DNA from: DAOUBP01 sp964474695
Lineage (GTDB): Bacteria; Chloroflexota; Anaerolineae; CG2-30-64-16
Direction: 5' to 3'
NCBI GenBank assembly: GCA_964474695.1
Contig: CAYYTK010000006.1
Span: forward strand, 1 to 64,000
DNA: 64,000 nt
The notes below the pieces were generated by a model that made no database searches, was not told the DNA's origin, and saw only the letters and a program-made list of their open reading frames with translations. A program made the position numbers and the translations under genes. Below are positions 8,645-17,926 of the stretch, in pieces; positions within the stretch are counted from its first letter, which is position 1, and every line of letters begins with the position of its first letter.

Positions 8645-11131
8645 TCAGCGCAACTGTATCGTGTCAATGTACACATCATCTGGATTGGCTTCCCAGCCGC
8701 CAGAACCATATGTGCGGCGCACCTCGATCCGAAGGCTCGACACATGAAACCAATCAAAGCCGCTCTCCCCACGCAGCGGCAAAGTAACCTCAAACCAGTC
8801 ATCGTTGCCAATGATAGTCCGCCAGCCGCCCCCAGGCCAGTCCAGGTACTGATCGCTCTCGCGATGGAGCACGAGGCTGTAGCCGTTCTTGTCTTCGATC
8901 ATGACCGTCAGCGACGGCCTCCCACCACGCCGCGTCTCGCCACGCTTGATACAGAAGGCCAGGGCTTGCTTCCCGCGCCAGTCCTGGAGCCGGTTGCCCC
9001 AACGGAAAAGCACAGCCGCTCCCACCCAGGAGTTAGCTTGATCAGCACCGCCAATCTGAAGAGCCCACTGCCCCTCACAAGCATCATTTGTGAGCCTGAA
9101 CATATCAAGGTCGTTGTACGGATTCGACCAATCTGCTAGGTCGTGTTCGAAGTCCTCGATCACTGCCGGCGTCGGCGATGGACTGGGGGATGGCGTCTGC
9201 GTCGGGGCCGCAGTTGCTGTGGCAGTAGGGGTCGGCGTCGCACTGGGCTTGGGAGGCCGTAGGACCAACGGTAGAAACACCCAACTGCGCGGTAGGCTGA
9301 GAGGCGCATCGGCTCGGAAGTACGGATCGGCCACCCCGCTCTGATAGGCCCTGAGACACTCTTGACAGATCCCCGGCGACGTCACGTCGCTTGGGGGGGC
9401 GCACCAGGGACGCCAGTCCACCCAAGTCGAGCCCTCATACTTCGCTTCTGAGAACCAGATCATTGCCATGACCGCCGGATAGCGTTTGACGGCCTGGAAG
9501 GAATCGCTGATCCAGGTACCCTTGTCGCAGCCGTTGTCGCATGCCGCTGCGAACTCGCTGATCATCAACGGTTTGCCGGGATAGCGTTGTGCCAAATCGG
9601 TCAGCGCGCTGTCAAAGATCTCGGTGAAGCTCTTGCAGGCCGGTGGTGGCGTCCAAGACGCCTTGTCGCCCCAGTTGTACCCATCTACGCCGATCACGTC
9701 TACCGTGTTGTCGCCCGGGTAGTACTGGCTGTAGTGGTTGTCGGCTGGCACGCTCTCCGCGTTGATGGACCAGACCCAGTGGACATTGTTGGCGCCGACT
9801 TGCGAGAAGAGTACGATGACGTGGGCCCAGGCAGCCTGATACATGGCCGGGGCACCGCTCCATGGGTACCAGTTTCCATTGGCCTCATGTGCGAACCTCA
9901 CGTATATCGGGTAGTGGAAGTCTCTCGCTGCCTGAGCAAAGCTCGTCAGGTAGCCATCCCACTGCCCGGCCACGATCTGAGCAAGGGTGATCTGGTCCGG
10001 GTGGAACGGATCCCAGGGCTCAAGAGAGATCATCGGCGTCGAGCGATTCCGCAGGGCGGTCCGCGCCCACTCTTCGGGAAAGACGGTTTCAACACCATCG
10101 TAGGCGAAGGCAAAATACCCCATCTGAATGCCGTGATGTTTGCCGGAATTCCGGTCGAGATCGGAACTCGTCGCAATATCCGGCAGGAACGCACCCAGGA
10201 AGACATGGTTGGGTTCTGGTTCGGGCACTGTGGTTGCCGTAGCTGTCCGCGTCGGTGTCCTTGTGGCCTTTGCCGTCGGCGTGCTGGTTGCTGTCAGCGA
10301 CGGTGTCGCCGAAGGTATCCGCGTCGCCGTTGGTGCTGGACTTGGTGTGGGGCTGGGTGTCGCGGAGGGCGTCCGCGTGGCTGTTGACGAAGGCGTTGGG
10401 GTTGCCGAGGGCGTGAGCGTCGCGGTCGCGCTGGCCATCGGCGTTGTGGTCGGCGTAGAACTTGGTGTTTGAGTGGTCGTTGCGGTCGGCGTCAGTGTCT
10501 CGGTAGGCACTGGGCCGAAGCCGACGCAGTCCAAGTAAAAGGTATCATGGCCGCCGCCGTGACCGAACTGAAGTCCCAAGCGATGCAGCGGGCATACGAT
10601 GTCACCTGCATATTGACTCAGATCCCACTGGAGCAGCACCCACTGCCCTGGTAGCAACAGCGTCCCAGGCCCTGAGTCTCGCCACGCCCACTCTGGGCTC
10701 CCGTCCAGCAAATAGAACTGGATCCAGACGTCGGATGCTGCGCTGCTATCGGCATAGACGTAGCCGCGCACGACAGCAGACGTGCAATAGTCGGCCGGCG
10801 GAGAATCCAATCCGACTGCACCCTTGGCGCCTTCGAAGTCGATCTGCAGCGAGTATTGACCGCTATACGGATGTGCAGGCACTGGGGTAGCCCAGATAAG
10901 CTGGTTCCCATCTGCATTGTCAGGCTGCGGAATCCACCGCTGGTTCGAGCCCTCGAACGAGAAATCACATTCGCCTCGGAGCGCTGCCGCTCCCTCAGGC
11001 GCTGCCAATGCCACACCGGTGCTAGCCGCGCGACCGCTGCCGGCCGACAGCCAGGCAATGAGCAGGCAAATCACAACAACGAGACCTGCTGCGAGCCAAA
11101 CACGACGCGACAGATGAACTCGGGATTCCAT
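8645..11131 (-). CDS. Secreted multidomain glycoside hydrolase (GH26-like)
   Basis: The 828-residue protein starts at ATG 11131 with GGAGG seven bases upstream. A signal anchor (basic MESRVHLSRR then a hydrophobic stretch to about residue 35) is followed by a beta-sandwich, carbohydrate-binding-like domain to about 210. A Thr/Pro/Ser linker runs to about 310, the catalytic TIM barrel to about 620, a second short TP linker follows, and a second beta-sandwich ends the protein. The barrel has FAHEANGNWYPW (acid/base Glu) and PLMISEF (nucleophile Glu), as in GH26 beta-mannanase-like enzymes. The substrate is unknown. It is the last gene of a leftward set beginning with the radical SAM gene, but a 229-base gap separates it from the 861-residue protein. 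Confidence 0.8.
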   Translation of the reverse strand: MESRVHLSRRVWLAAGLVVVICLLIAWLSAGSGRAASTGVALAAPEGAAALRGECDFSFEGSNQRWIPQPDNADGNQLIWATPVPAHPYSGQYSLQIDFEGAKGAVGLDSPPADYCTSAVVRGYVYADSSAASDVWIQFYLLDGSPEWAWRDSGPGTLLLPGQWVLLQWDLSQYAGDIVCPLHRLGLQFGHGGGHDTFYLDCVGFGPVPTETLTPTATTTQTPSSTPTTTPMASATATLTPSATPTPSSTATRTPSATPSPTPSPAPTATRIPSATPSLTATSTPTAKATRTPTRTATATTVPEPEPNHVFLGAFLPDIATSSDLDRNSGKHHGIQMGYFAFAYDGVETVFPEEWARTALRNRSTPMISLEPWDPFHPDQITLAQIVAGQWDGYLTSFAQAARDFHYPIYVRFAHEANGNWYPWSGAPAMYQAAWAHVIVLFSQVGANNVHWVWSINAESVPADNHYSQYYPGDNTVDVIGVDGYNWGDKASWTPPPACKSFTEIFDSALTDLAQRYPGKPLMISEFAAACDNGCDKGTWISDSFQAVKRYPAVMAMIWFSEAKYEGSTWVDWRPWCAPPSDVTSPGICQECLRAYQSGVADPYFRADAPLSLPRSWVFLPLVLRPPKPSATPTPTATATAAPTQTPSPSPSPTPAVIEDFEHDLADWSNPYNDLDMFRLTNDACEGQWALQIGGADQANSWVGAAVLFRWGNRLQDWRGKQALAFCIKRGETRRGGRPSLTVMIEDKNGYSLVLHRESDQYLDWPGGGWRTIIGNDDWFEVTLPLRGESGFDWFHVSSLRIEVRRTYGSGGWEANPDDVYIDTIQLR

Positions 11132-11360
11132 AGGTATCCTCCATGTGTTGTGATACTGGGACCGGGCTGTTGCCACGGTCCCAGTAGTCCAGTTGGGTGC
11201 CCCTCGATGGGAGGGGACGATCGGGTGGCCACCCACATCAACCTATCGCTTGGGGAGGCGCCTGCTCTGACATCCGCTCCGCAGGAGATCCCTGTCTGCC
11301 GGCTGAATGAGAACGGCATGGGCGCCTCCCCTATACTGCGCATTGCTCGGCTGATTGCTC

Positions 11361-13946
11361 TCACTTCGTCAACGGTTGCCAGATTCCGCAATTCCTGAAC
11401 AGGATCGCTTTTGATGTGACGACGGGCTCGTGATAGCTCGAGGCGACATCTGTAGCTTCAACGTGGCCTTCCGCGTCGACCAACGCAGCCCCCGCGCTGC
11501 CCACGGTCACCCAGAGCCGACCATCGGGGTAGGGTACGATCGTTTCGGGGACACCGTAGTAGTAGCAAAGGGGGTTCTCACTGCTCCAGCAGATCTCGCC
11601 GGTGTACACGCTGGCCATGCCGATTTTGGTTAGGCTAGCGAACGCCAGCCGTCCTGGTTGTGCGCGGGATAATACGAAACGCGGTTGGAAGATTTTTCCG
11701 CTGGTCCACTTGCGGCCGTCCGATGCCGAGGTGTGAACGGTTACGCGTTCGTCGATCGCGGATTCTACCTCTTGCTTGAACACAGGTTCGTTGCTGCCAT
11801 CGAGCGAGACCGCATAGACGTTCAGTTCGACAACTTGTCGCACGAGTCGGGAGTGATCCGGGTTGAACTCATCCCTCTCATGAGCAGTCTGTACCAACCA
11901 CATCTGCTTCTCGGCATCCCAGCAGGTTGTTTTGATCGGATCTGGGATGGCGATCCAGTGTATCGAGCCGGTCTCGACGTCAACGACAGCGACGCCAGGT
12001 TGGCGTGGCGGCCGTTCGAGCGGCTCATCTTCGGGCGGCGGATTCTGCGTCTCCTCAGCCGCGGAAGCGAATGCCCGGTTCATTGCCGCCATAGCCCGGA
12101 GCGAAGCCTCCTTGTGGAAGGCTCTGTCAGCCTCGGGGTCACCGACCGCCATGGCGAATAACAGGCACCGGCCTTGATCATCACCGTCAAGGAAGGAGAT
12201 GTCTACGGCATCTTGCGGAGGTTTCCAAACCCGGATGCTCTCGTTTCGCTCATCGAAGATCCAAAAGCGCGTATCCTGGCTCGCATAACTCGCAGAATAC
12301 ACGACGAGCGGTCCGGCGCTGCCAACCACGGCGCCAGGCTGCGAGGGCGGGGTAGTCGCCGGCAGCGCCGGTCGAAGTGCTTCCAATTTCCTTCCACTCG
12401 CCAGATCGTGCCGCACTATCTCTCCTTGCTTTGGCATCGAGTACACCCGGCGTTCAGTGGCTGCTAGAGGAGAAGTGTCTCTATAGTGTACCGGCAGCGG
12501 CACGCGATGCAGCACCCGGAATCCCTCAGTCCTGTGCAGGAATTGCAGCTCCCTGCCGCCATCTGAGGTGGATTGCAGACTTGCGAGAGCGGTCGGCTCG
12601 GTCGGGTCATCGAAAATCGCGATCTCCATGTTGTTGAGGAATTCCCCGAAGCGGGCTTCTCGCGTCGACTCGGCGAGCAACTCAGGTATCCCTGCGCAAT
12701 TACCGCTAGTGTCCGCCAGCAGGCGGTCTTCCGACTCGAATGAAGGCACATCGCCGACCTCTCTTCTTGAGGTCCAGTCATAGAGCACAAGTCGCGCCAG
12801 TGGCTTCGAGCGATCTACCGCCCACAGCAGACTCTCCGTGACGAATACTCTCGGTGTTAGCTTCTCGGGAAGGTCCGCCATCCAGTGCGCCCGGTCGGAA
12901 CGCACGACCTGCCAGGTCGTGCCCTCAAACGTAAACGCGCCATGGGAGATTGGATGCTGGGCCGTGAGAAGGACAAACTCACCACTTGGACAGAACAGGA
13001 ATCTATGCCCCTGGGTGCCCCGCACGGTCTTGGGATAGTAGGTGCTGACAGGTTTGCCGCGGCGGAAGTCCTTTGTGAACTGCACCGTATCCGAGAAGAA
13101 GTAAGCGACCGCCCCGAAACCGCTTTCGGATGTCGCCATCAAGACACCCGGATAGGGGTCCCCGACGGGCATCCTGCGGCCCAGATCGTAGATCTGCGTC
13201 TGATGGGGTGTCTCGGCTACTGCGATTGGCTCGCCGCGCCAATACTTCGACCAGTAATCCCCGCGCACTTCACGCCGCGTGGCGATGCAGCTGCCCGTCG
13301 TAAATCGGCTGAACATCTCCTTTGGGGAAAGCGGGAACCTCCCCTCGAGCTTACCGGTTTTGATACCATCCACGCGGAATTCGGTCACGAAAACGTGGTG
13401 GCCATCGCGATCGGTCGTGACCACCGAATTCGGTGTGAGCGCTCGGCCGTCAGGGCTGATGAGGGGGGCGTCATCGCCGGGCGGCCCAGTTCGCAAGCTG
13501 GTGAGTCGATTCCGGTCCATCTCGTAAAGCAAAATGCCGGCATCTTTGCAGCCGACGACGAATGTTTTGGCATCGAGTGCGCGCAGGCTGGTGGTGTCAG
13601 TGAACTCAGTGGTGGGCACGCAGTAGCGCAAGATTTCGACATGGCTCACGGCAATAGCCGACTCGCCGCCCTCGTTGCGCGCCTGCGCAAACAAGGGCAC
13701 TGTCGCGCCAGGCGTACCAAAACTCTTGACAAGCTCCTGGCTGTCCGCCGGCACCAGTTCGAAGGGACCCGTGTCCGTTGCGAGATAGATATCGGCGGCG
13801 TTCGGCGAGTCCAGTGATCGCGTGCACTGCACATGTACTGGCTCCTGCGGCAAGGCCAATTTGGGATGGGGAAGCACGGCCGGCGGTTGGGGCGGGCGCG
13901 CCGCCAGCGCACCCAATGGCGTGTATGGGACGAGAGAAGTGTTCAT
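11361..13946 (-). CDS. Large protein of unknown function, propeller-like
   Basis: The 861-residue protein starts at ATG 13946, preceded by AAAGGAG; the ATG overlaps the TGA of the upstream gene (ATGA), so translation is coupled. There is no signal peptide or membrane segment, so it is probably cytoplasmic. It is rich in short beta-strand blocks with repeated hydrophobic/aromatic endings (for example DAKTFVVGCKDAGILLYEMDR and RRVYSMPKQGEIVRHDLASG). It also has Trp/Phe-Asp turns and a Pro-rich acidic insertion near residue 650. This pattern resembles WD40- or quinoprotein-like beta-propellers, but no family was recognised. Coupling to the helical protein and proximity to the radical SAM gene suggest a shared role. 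Confidence 0.6.
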   Translation of the reverse strand: MNTSLVPYTPLGALAARPPQPPAVLPHPKLALPQEPVHVQCTRSLDSPNAADIYLATDTGPFELVPADSQELVKSFGTPGATVPLFAQARNEGGESAIAVSHVEILRYCVPTTEFTDTTSLRALDAKTFVVGCKDAGILLYEMDRNRLTSLRTGPPGDDAPLISPDGRALTPNSVVTTDRDGHHVFVTEFRVDGIKTGKLEGRFPLSPKEMFSRFTTGSCIATRREVRGDYWSKYWRGEPIAVAETPHQTQIYDLGRRMPVGDPYPGVLMATSESGFGAVAYFFSDTVQFTKDFRRGKPVSTYYPKTVRGTQGHRFLFCPSGEFVLLTAQHPISHGAFTFEGTTWQVVRSDRAHWMADLPEKLTPRVFVTESLLWAVDRSKPLARLVLYDWTSRREVGDVPSFESEDRLLADTSGNCAGIPELLAESTREARFGEFLNNMEIAIFDDPTEPTALASLQSTSDGGRELQFLHRTEGFRVLHRVPLPVHYRDTSPLAATERRVYSMPKQGEIVRHDLASGRKLEALRPALPATTPPSQPGAVVGSAGPLVVYSASYASQDTRFWIFDERNESIRVWKPPQDAVDISFLDGDDQGRCLLFAMAVGDPEADRAFHKEASLRAMAAMNRAFASAAEETQNPPPEDEPLERPPRQPGVAVVDVETGSIHWIAIPDPIKTTCWDAEKQMWLVQTAHERDEFNPDHSRLVRQVVELNVYAVSLDGSNEPVFKQEVESAIDERVTVHTSASDGRKWTSGKIFQPRFVLSRAQPGRLAFASLTKIGMASVYTGEICWSSENPLCYYYGVPETIVPYPDGRLWVTVGSAGAALVDAEGHVEATDVASSYHEPVVTSKAILFRNCGIWQPLTK

Positions 13947-14782
13947 GTCAGCTCCTTTAGCAGTCCTTGTATGGTCTTCGGATCCTCCAGTTCCAGCCGC
14001 AGAAGCTGGGTCTCCAGATGCTGGAGTTTCGACTTGGCGAGAAGGAGGGCAAGCGCGCGCTCGGCGACCAATGGCTCCTGCCAGAACGGCTTGAGTTCTC
14101 CGTTGGGACCCAATGCCTCGTGCCGGCAATGGGCGAGAGGCGTGCTGCGCAGCGCTGCCAACTCGGCAGCAAGTTCGCTGACTGCGCGTCGCAGATAGCG
14201 AATCCTATCGAGTGGCGGCAGGCTGATCGGCTGGCCGGCGCCACAACGCTCAACCACGCAGGCGAGTGCAACGAGCTCGTCGACCCCACCAGCGCCACGG
14301 GCTTTTGCCTCGATCCCGTCGGCGAGAAGCTCGTCAGAATCGAGACCTTGCGTCCAGAAGGCGAAACGTTGGCTCGCGACATCGGAATGCGTCGCGCGGA
14401 CGACGGCACGAAAGGCTTCACGGGCATCCCGCTGTGCGCAGCGAGACATTCTGCCGAGACGGGAAACCCACACGACCGGCGGAGAACTCGTGGTATTGGG
14501 GTGATAGAGCCGGCGCAACACCGCGGCCGCCTCGCCACGACTATGCCCGCCGTTCCTGAGATTCAGGTAGGACTCCAACAGGGCAGTACGCCGGATCAGA
14601 ATCGTTTCTTCGGCTTTGATTGCGCCGACCGCGAATTCCACCGCCACCTCAAAGTCGGCCTGCACGGCGTATTCAGCCATGAGCTGACGCTTCAGATTCA
14701 TGTACACCGAAATGAGGAACTCGCATTCCAGTGCGGGTGGAGAAAGGGCCAACGGGATCAACGCATGCCTGGTATCGCTCAT
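13943..14782 (-). CDS. Helical protein of unknown function
   Basis: This 279-residue protein has ATG 14782 with AGAGAG upstream. It is predicted by eye to be nearly all alpha-helical, with many Ala/Leu/Glu/Arg heptad-like stretches, especially the last 90 residues, which could form a coiled coil. No catalytic motif, signal or membrane segment is seen. Its stop overlaps the start of the 861-residue protein, and the radical SAM gene lies 150 bases upstream on the same strand. It may be a binding partner or adaptor; no family is recognised. Confidence 0.6.
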   Translation of the reverse strand: MSDTRHALIPLALSPPALECEFLISVYMNLKRQLMAEYAVQADFEVAVEFAVGAIKAEETILIRRTALLESYLNLRNGGHSRGEAAAVLRRLYHPNTTSSPPVVWVSRLGRMSRCAQRDAREAFRAVVRATHSDVASQRFAFWTQGLDSDELLADGIEAKARGAGGVDELVALACVVERCGAGQPISLPPLDRIRYLRRAVSELAAELAALRSTPLAHCRHEALGPNGELKPFWQEPLVAERALALLLAKSKLQHLETQLLRLELEDPKTIQGLLKELT

Positions 14783-14932
14783 GGCTACTCTCTTGCGGTG
14801 TGAATCATGTGACTCGAATGCGGCCAAGGTAGACCGACTTGAGTCACACGAACGGTTTGACCGTGACATGACTCCGTTCTCGGCGCAGGACGTCACGTCA
14901 GGGCGGCGACCGGCAAGTACCACAGCCTACCT

Positions 14933-16234
14933 CTAGAGAAAGTTCACATGTCGGGGAGACGGATCTTGTAGTTTGCATCGCGCGATAAACTCCGATACTT
15001 CGTCAGCCCGGCCCGCCTCTACAGCGGATAGCAGTGGGTTGAGAAGCAGGTTAAGCTCGTGATACGCGCAAATCGGCGCACAGCGAGTATGCAGCACGGT
15101 CCCATTGATGTGCTCAAAGACCTCAGCCCGGCGAGGGCTCGTCAGGATGTCCCGCAGAGAGCTTTCCCTGAGATTGCCGATTTCAAACTCGCTTTGCCCG
15201 GCCCACTCCACGCAAGGATACACGCCGCCGTTCGGCCAAATAAACACACGATACGGCAAGGCCAGACACCTGAGGTAGGACCGTCTGGCCTGGCGAGGCA
15301 GGTCCTCGAAGCGTTGCCTTGGATAGAGAACCCTGATCTTGGAGCCATCATCCCTCAGAAAGGGGATGGCCTCGTTCTCGATGGTCTCCAGAGCCTGATC
15401 CATCACCCGGCTTGACGATTGAGCCTGACCGTACATGAAACGCTCGAACTGGTCTGCCGCCTCCTCATCGATTTGCTGCCTGAGGTACTCGCGCTGGCTG
15501 CGGATGCGGTCCGGGTCGATGTGCTTGCTCTGCTCGAAGTTCACCGCTGGACGGAGCTGGATACTGTGGAGCGCACCCTTGAACCCGTCTTGCTCGATGC
15601 TGCGTTCGACTTGCCTGAGCCTCGTGACGAGATCCATGATGGATCTGACATTCACCTCATCAATGACCATGCCCACGCTGACATCGGTCGGAGACTCTCT
15701 GCGGCAACTAACACGCGCCAAGATCCCGATGTTCGCAAGCACCTTCTCAAAATCATCAAGACCGGTGATCAACTTCTGCAATTCGCGCGTTCCGGCATTC
15801 AGGGAGACCCGCGCGTACCTCGCGCTGTCGACGATTTGCTCGCTTACTGACTCGCTCAGGCGATCTCCGCCGGTAACCAGCGCAACATCCATGCCTAAGT
15901 CTTTGCCGTAGCGCATGGCCTCGGGTGTCTGCCGGTAGAGCAGCGGCTCCCCGCCGCCTGTAAAGATCACCCCTTTGACTCCCACATCAGCCAGTTCATC
16001 CAGGGTCTTCTGCACAAGGTCGTAGGGCATATCGACCGCTCCCGACTTTGCAGTCGCCTGCCCATACGTGCAGAAGTGACACCTGTGTGGGCAGCGCGTC
16101 GTGGGCGCGATGTGGGCAGTGATGGGAAACGTCTGCTCCCATCGGTCGTTCAAGAGCGCCTTAGATATCTCGCGATGATAGAAGCACTTGCTAGGGCCCA
16201 GCACTTCATAGGACTGACCGAATGCTGCAATCAT
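14933..16234 (-). CDS. Radical SAM protein with SPASM-like C-terminal cysteines
   Basis: The 433-residue protein has the radical SAM cluster motif CPHRCHFC at about residues 48-55, followed by FTGGGEPLL (SAM-binding GGE motif) near 90. The C-terminal part has C-x6-YRVFIWPNGGVYPCVEWAG and IGNLRESSLRDIL, with later cysteines around HTRCAPICAYHE. This is the layout of SPASM/twitch auxiliary iron-sulfur cluster domains found in peptide- and protein-modifying radical SAM enzymes. ATG 16234 has GTGGAGG upstream. A 58-residue ORF ends 31 bases upstream on the same strand and could be the substrate. The reaction is unknown. Confidence 0.85.
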   Translation of the reverse strand: MIAAFGQSYEVLGPSKCFYHREISKALLNDRWEQTFPITAHIAPTTRCPHRCHFCTYGQATAKSGAVDMPYDLVQKTLDELADVGVKGVIFTGGGEPLLYRQTPEAMRYGKDLGMDVALVTGGDRLSESVSEQIVDSARYARVSLNAGTRELQKLITGLDDFEKVLANIGILARVSCRRESPTDVSVGMVIDEVNVRSIMDLVTRLRQVERSIEQDGFKGALHSIQLRPAVNFEQSKHIDPDRIRSQREYLRQQIDEEAADQFERFMYGQAQSSSRVMDQALETIENEAIPFLRDDGSKIRVLYPRQRFEDLPRQARRSYLRCLALPYRVFIWPNGGVYPCVEWAGQSEFEIGNLRESSLRDILTSPRRAEVFEHINGTVLHTRCAPICAYHELNLLLNPLLSAVEAGRADEVSEFIARCKLQDPSPRHVNFL

Positions 16235-16265
16235 GCATCACCTCCACATCTTTGTAGCGTAGCGC

Positions 16266-16442
16266 TTACATGCAATAATGATCCGCGTTCCGCTCCCCCT
16301 CCTCACCGCCACCAGTACGTGAGCCACGTCGGGGCTGTCCAGCCGCAGCAAAAGAGAACGTTTTTGATGTCCTGAGACGCTTGACAAAACAGCAGCGGCC
16401 CGCCGCGCCTGCTGTACCGGGACGCTGGATAGGCTCATCCAT
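16266..16442 (-). CDS. Small ORF upstream of the radical SAM gene, possible precursor peptide
   Basis: The 58-residue ORF starts at ATG 16442 with AAGGG close upstream (short spacing) and stops 31 bases before the radical SAM start. It begins MDEPIQRPGTAG, has a Cys pair and a basic middle (GRCCFVKRLRTSKTF), and ends with a Gly/Glu-rich tail (RTGGGEEGERNADHYCM). Size, position and a polar, Gly-rich C-terminus with a late Cys fit a RiPP precursor for the adjacent enzyme. No known precursor family is recognised. A competing 77-residue frame (16471-16238) overlaps it, so the call is tentative. Confidence 0.4.
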   Translation of the reverse strand: MDEPIQRPGTAGAAGRCCFVKRLRTSKTFSFAAAGQPRRGSRTGGGEEGERNADHYCM

Positions 16443-16742
16443 AATCCCTTCGGCAAAGACATGTCCAGCAATTGACTGATCCTCTGAAGTTACGCTAGAA
16501 ATGCCAATGCAACTACGAATACCCGTGCGATCGAAGTACCTGCCTCGTCTGACGCAAGACTGCGGCACGCCTCAAGACGGTTGATTCCGCACTCGAGTTT
16601 ACTCCCTCAAGGGTGACCGGGATGGCGGCGACCTCGGCCCGAAACTAAACTTGGGAGCCAGCGCTGAGGGCTTGGCTTGGATCGCGCAACCCCGCCCTAA
16701 TAAACAGTGCCACGAAGGCACCAGGTTGTTACGTTATGGGAC

Positions 16743-16771
16743 TTGCATTCTAAGAACATTTGTGCTATTCT
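16743..16771 (+). promoter_or_regulatory. Sigma-70-type promoter upstream of the ECF sigma gene
   Basis: TTGCAT (16743-16748), a 17-base spacer and TATTCT (16766-16771). The long leader that follows (about 330 bases) contains a perfect 8-bp hairpin GGCGGGGC/GCCCCGCC (16920-16927, 16940-16947). It also contains short unassigned frames (28, 65 and 5 codons) without convincing ribosome sites, apart from the 5-codon one at 16997 after GGAGGGAGG. Confidence 0.55.
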
Positions 16772-17107
16772 CGTTATATCGTGATGATAGGACTACCCAT
16801 CTATGTTATTCGCATGTGAAAGCCGAGGTTATGGCTCCTGTAAGGCTTCTTCATTCACGACGCCCAAAGTCGAAGCCGAAAAGTGTAACAAACGGAGTAC
16901 CGAGACTACACTTATAGATGGCGGGGCCTGTCGTTCTGTGCCCCGCCCGTCTCTCTGGCGCATGGTGCCAGGGAGTATGCCTGGAAAGGAGGGAGGATGA
17001 GCAGACTCGACTGATCACTTCTCATCGTGGCCGCGCCCGCCGAGAAGGCCGAGCGCGAGCCAGCGTTTTGGCTCAACCTGTGCATGATCACAAAGGAGAG
17101 GTTCCCT

Positions 17108-17713
17108 ATGCCGCAGGATCCGATTGAGCCAGATTTGGTACAGATTATGCAGGGATCTGCTGTCGAGACAGAACGCCATGAGGCGTGGCGTAGCTGGTTT
17201 GAACCACGCAAAGACAAACTGGCGGCGTATCTACGGAACAGGTGGCGGTTTGATGCCATGACCATCGAGGACGTCCTGGCGGAGGTCGAACACATTAGCT
17301 ACGTTGGCTTGCGCACGGGCCCCTACTTCACCGGAGTTCGCGGCTCTCTCGATCAGTATGTTCTAGGGATAGCCCATCATCTGGCGATCAGGTGTATCAC
17401 GCGCCGGCCTCCGACTATAGGGTTCGATGATATTCCGGATATCGAGCATTGTTTGGCCTTGGCTGATGACCATCACATCGACAGCTTCATTGATCAGGAC
17501 CTCGCGAGGGATTCTGCGGAAAAAATGCTTGCTGGGCTTAAGCCACGCAGTCGGGAGATCGTTCAGTTGAAATTCTCGGAAGGTCTCAGCTATAGGGAGA
17601 TCGGCGACCGGATGGGACTGACAGCAGGCAACGTACGCACAATCTTTTGCAGAGCCCTTCGTACCTGCAGGCATCAGGCCGCAGAGCTGGGCTTGATGCA
17701 GCCTGTGCCATAG
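17108..17713 (+). CDS. ECF-type RNA polymerase sigma factor
   Basis: The 201-residue protein starts at ATG 17108 after AAAGGAGAGG. Residues about 25-100 correspond to sigma region 2 (IEDVLAEVEHISYVGL, then FTGVRGSLDQYVLGIAHHLAI). Region 4 at the C-terminus has the helix-turn-helix LKFSEGLSYREIGDRMGLTAGNVRTIFCRAL. It would redirect RNA polymerase to a dedicated regulon. No anti-sigma gene is adjacent. The next gene encodes the CHAT/DhaL-like fusion, and the radical SAM set diverges from it, so both are candidates for its regulon. Confidence 0.85.
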   Translation: MPQDPIEPDLVQIMQGSAVETERHEAWRSWFEPRKDKLAAYLRNRWRFDAMTIEDVLAEVEHISYVGLRTGPYFTGVRGSLDQYVLGIAHHLAIRCITRRPPTIGFDDIPDIEHCLALADDHHIDSFIDQDLARDSAEKMLAGLKPRSREIVQLKFSEGLSYREIGDRMGLTAGNVRTIFCRALRTCRHQAAELGLMQPVP

Positions 17714-17727
17714 GCTCTTGAAACGGC

Positions 17728-17756
17728 TGGGGGTGAGGCGCTGAGACTCACCCCCA
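17728..17756 (+). terminator. Strong hairpin after the sigma gene
   Basis: A perfect 10-bp inverted repeat TGGGGGTGAG/CTCACCCCCA (17728-17737, 17747-17756) begins 14 bases after the sigma-factor stop. No T-run follows, so it may be an mRNA-stabilising or Rho-type structure rather than a classical terminator. Confidence 0.5.
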
Positions 17757-17926
17757 ACCAGAAGGATCTCCGCGTGGAGAGTATGAGTCGCTAAGGTTAG
17801 TATTGAGACGGTAAGTACTTGGTTCCAGCCATGCCGTCATTACCGAAAGAGGCGGTGAAGTCACACGTGTTGCAGATTCTGACGTAGTTCAAGCATGACC
17901 CTTTGAGTCAATCAGGAATCCAGTGC

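Noticed and set aside
16803..17000. 65-codon Cys-containing frame in the sigma-factor leader as a second precursor peptide
   Set aside because: No ribosome-binding site precedes it and it spans a perfect RNA hairpin; the peptide next to the radical SAM gene is better placed.
17794..17815. TATTGAGAC upstream of the fusion gene as a stray CRISPR repeat
   Set aside because: Only nine bases match and no hairpin or upstream repeat part is present.
1787..17887. Two in-frame TAG codons (transposase and upstream of the fusion gene) as a sign of TAG recoding to Gln
   Set aside because: Several intact genes here end in TAG at natural ends, and most genes show no internal TAG.
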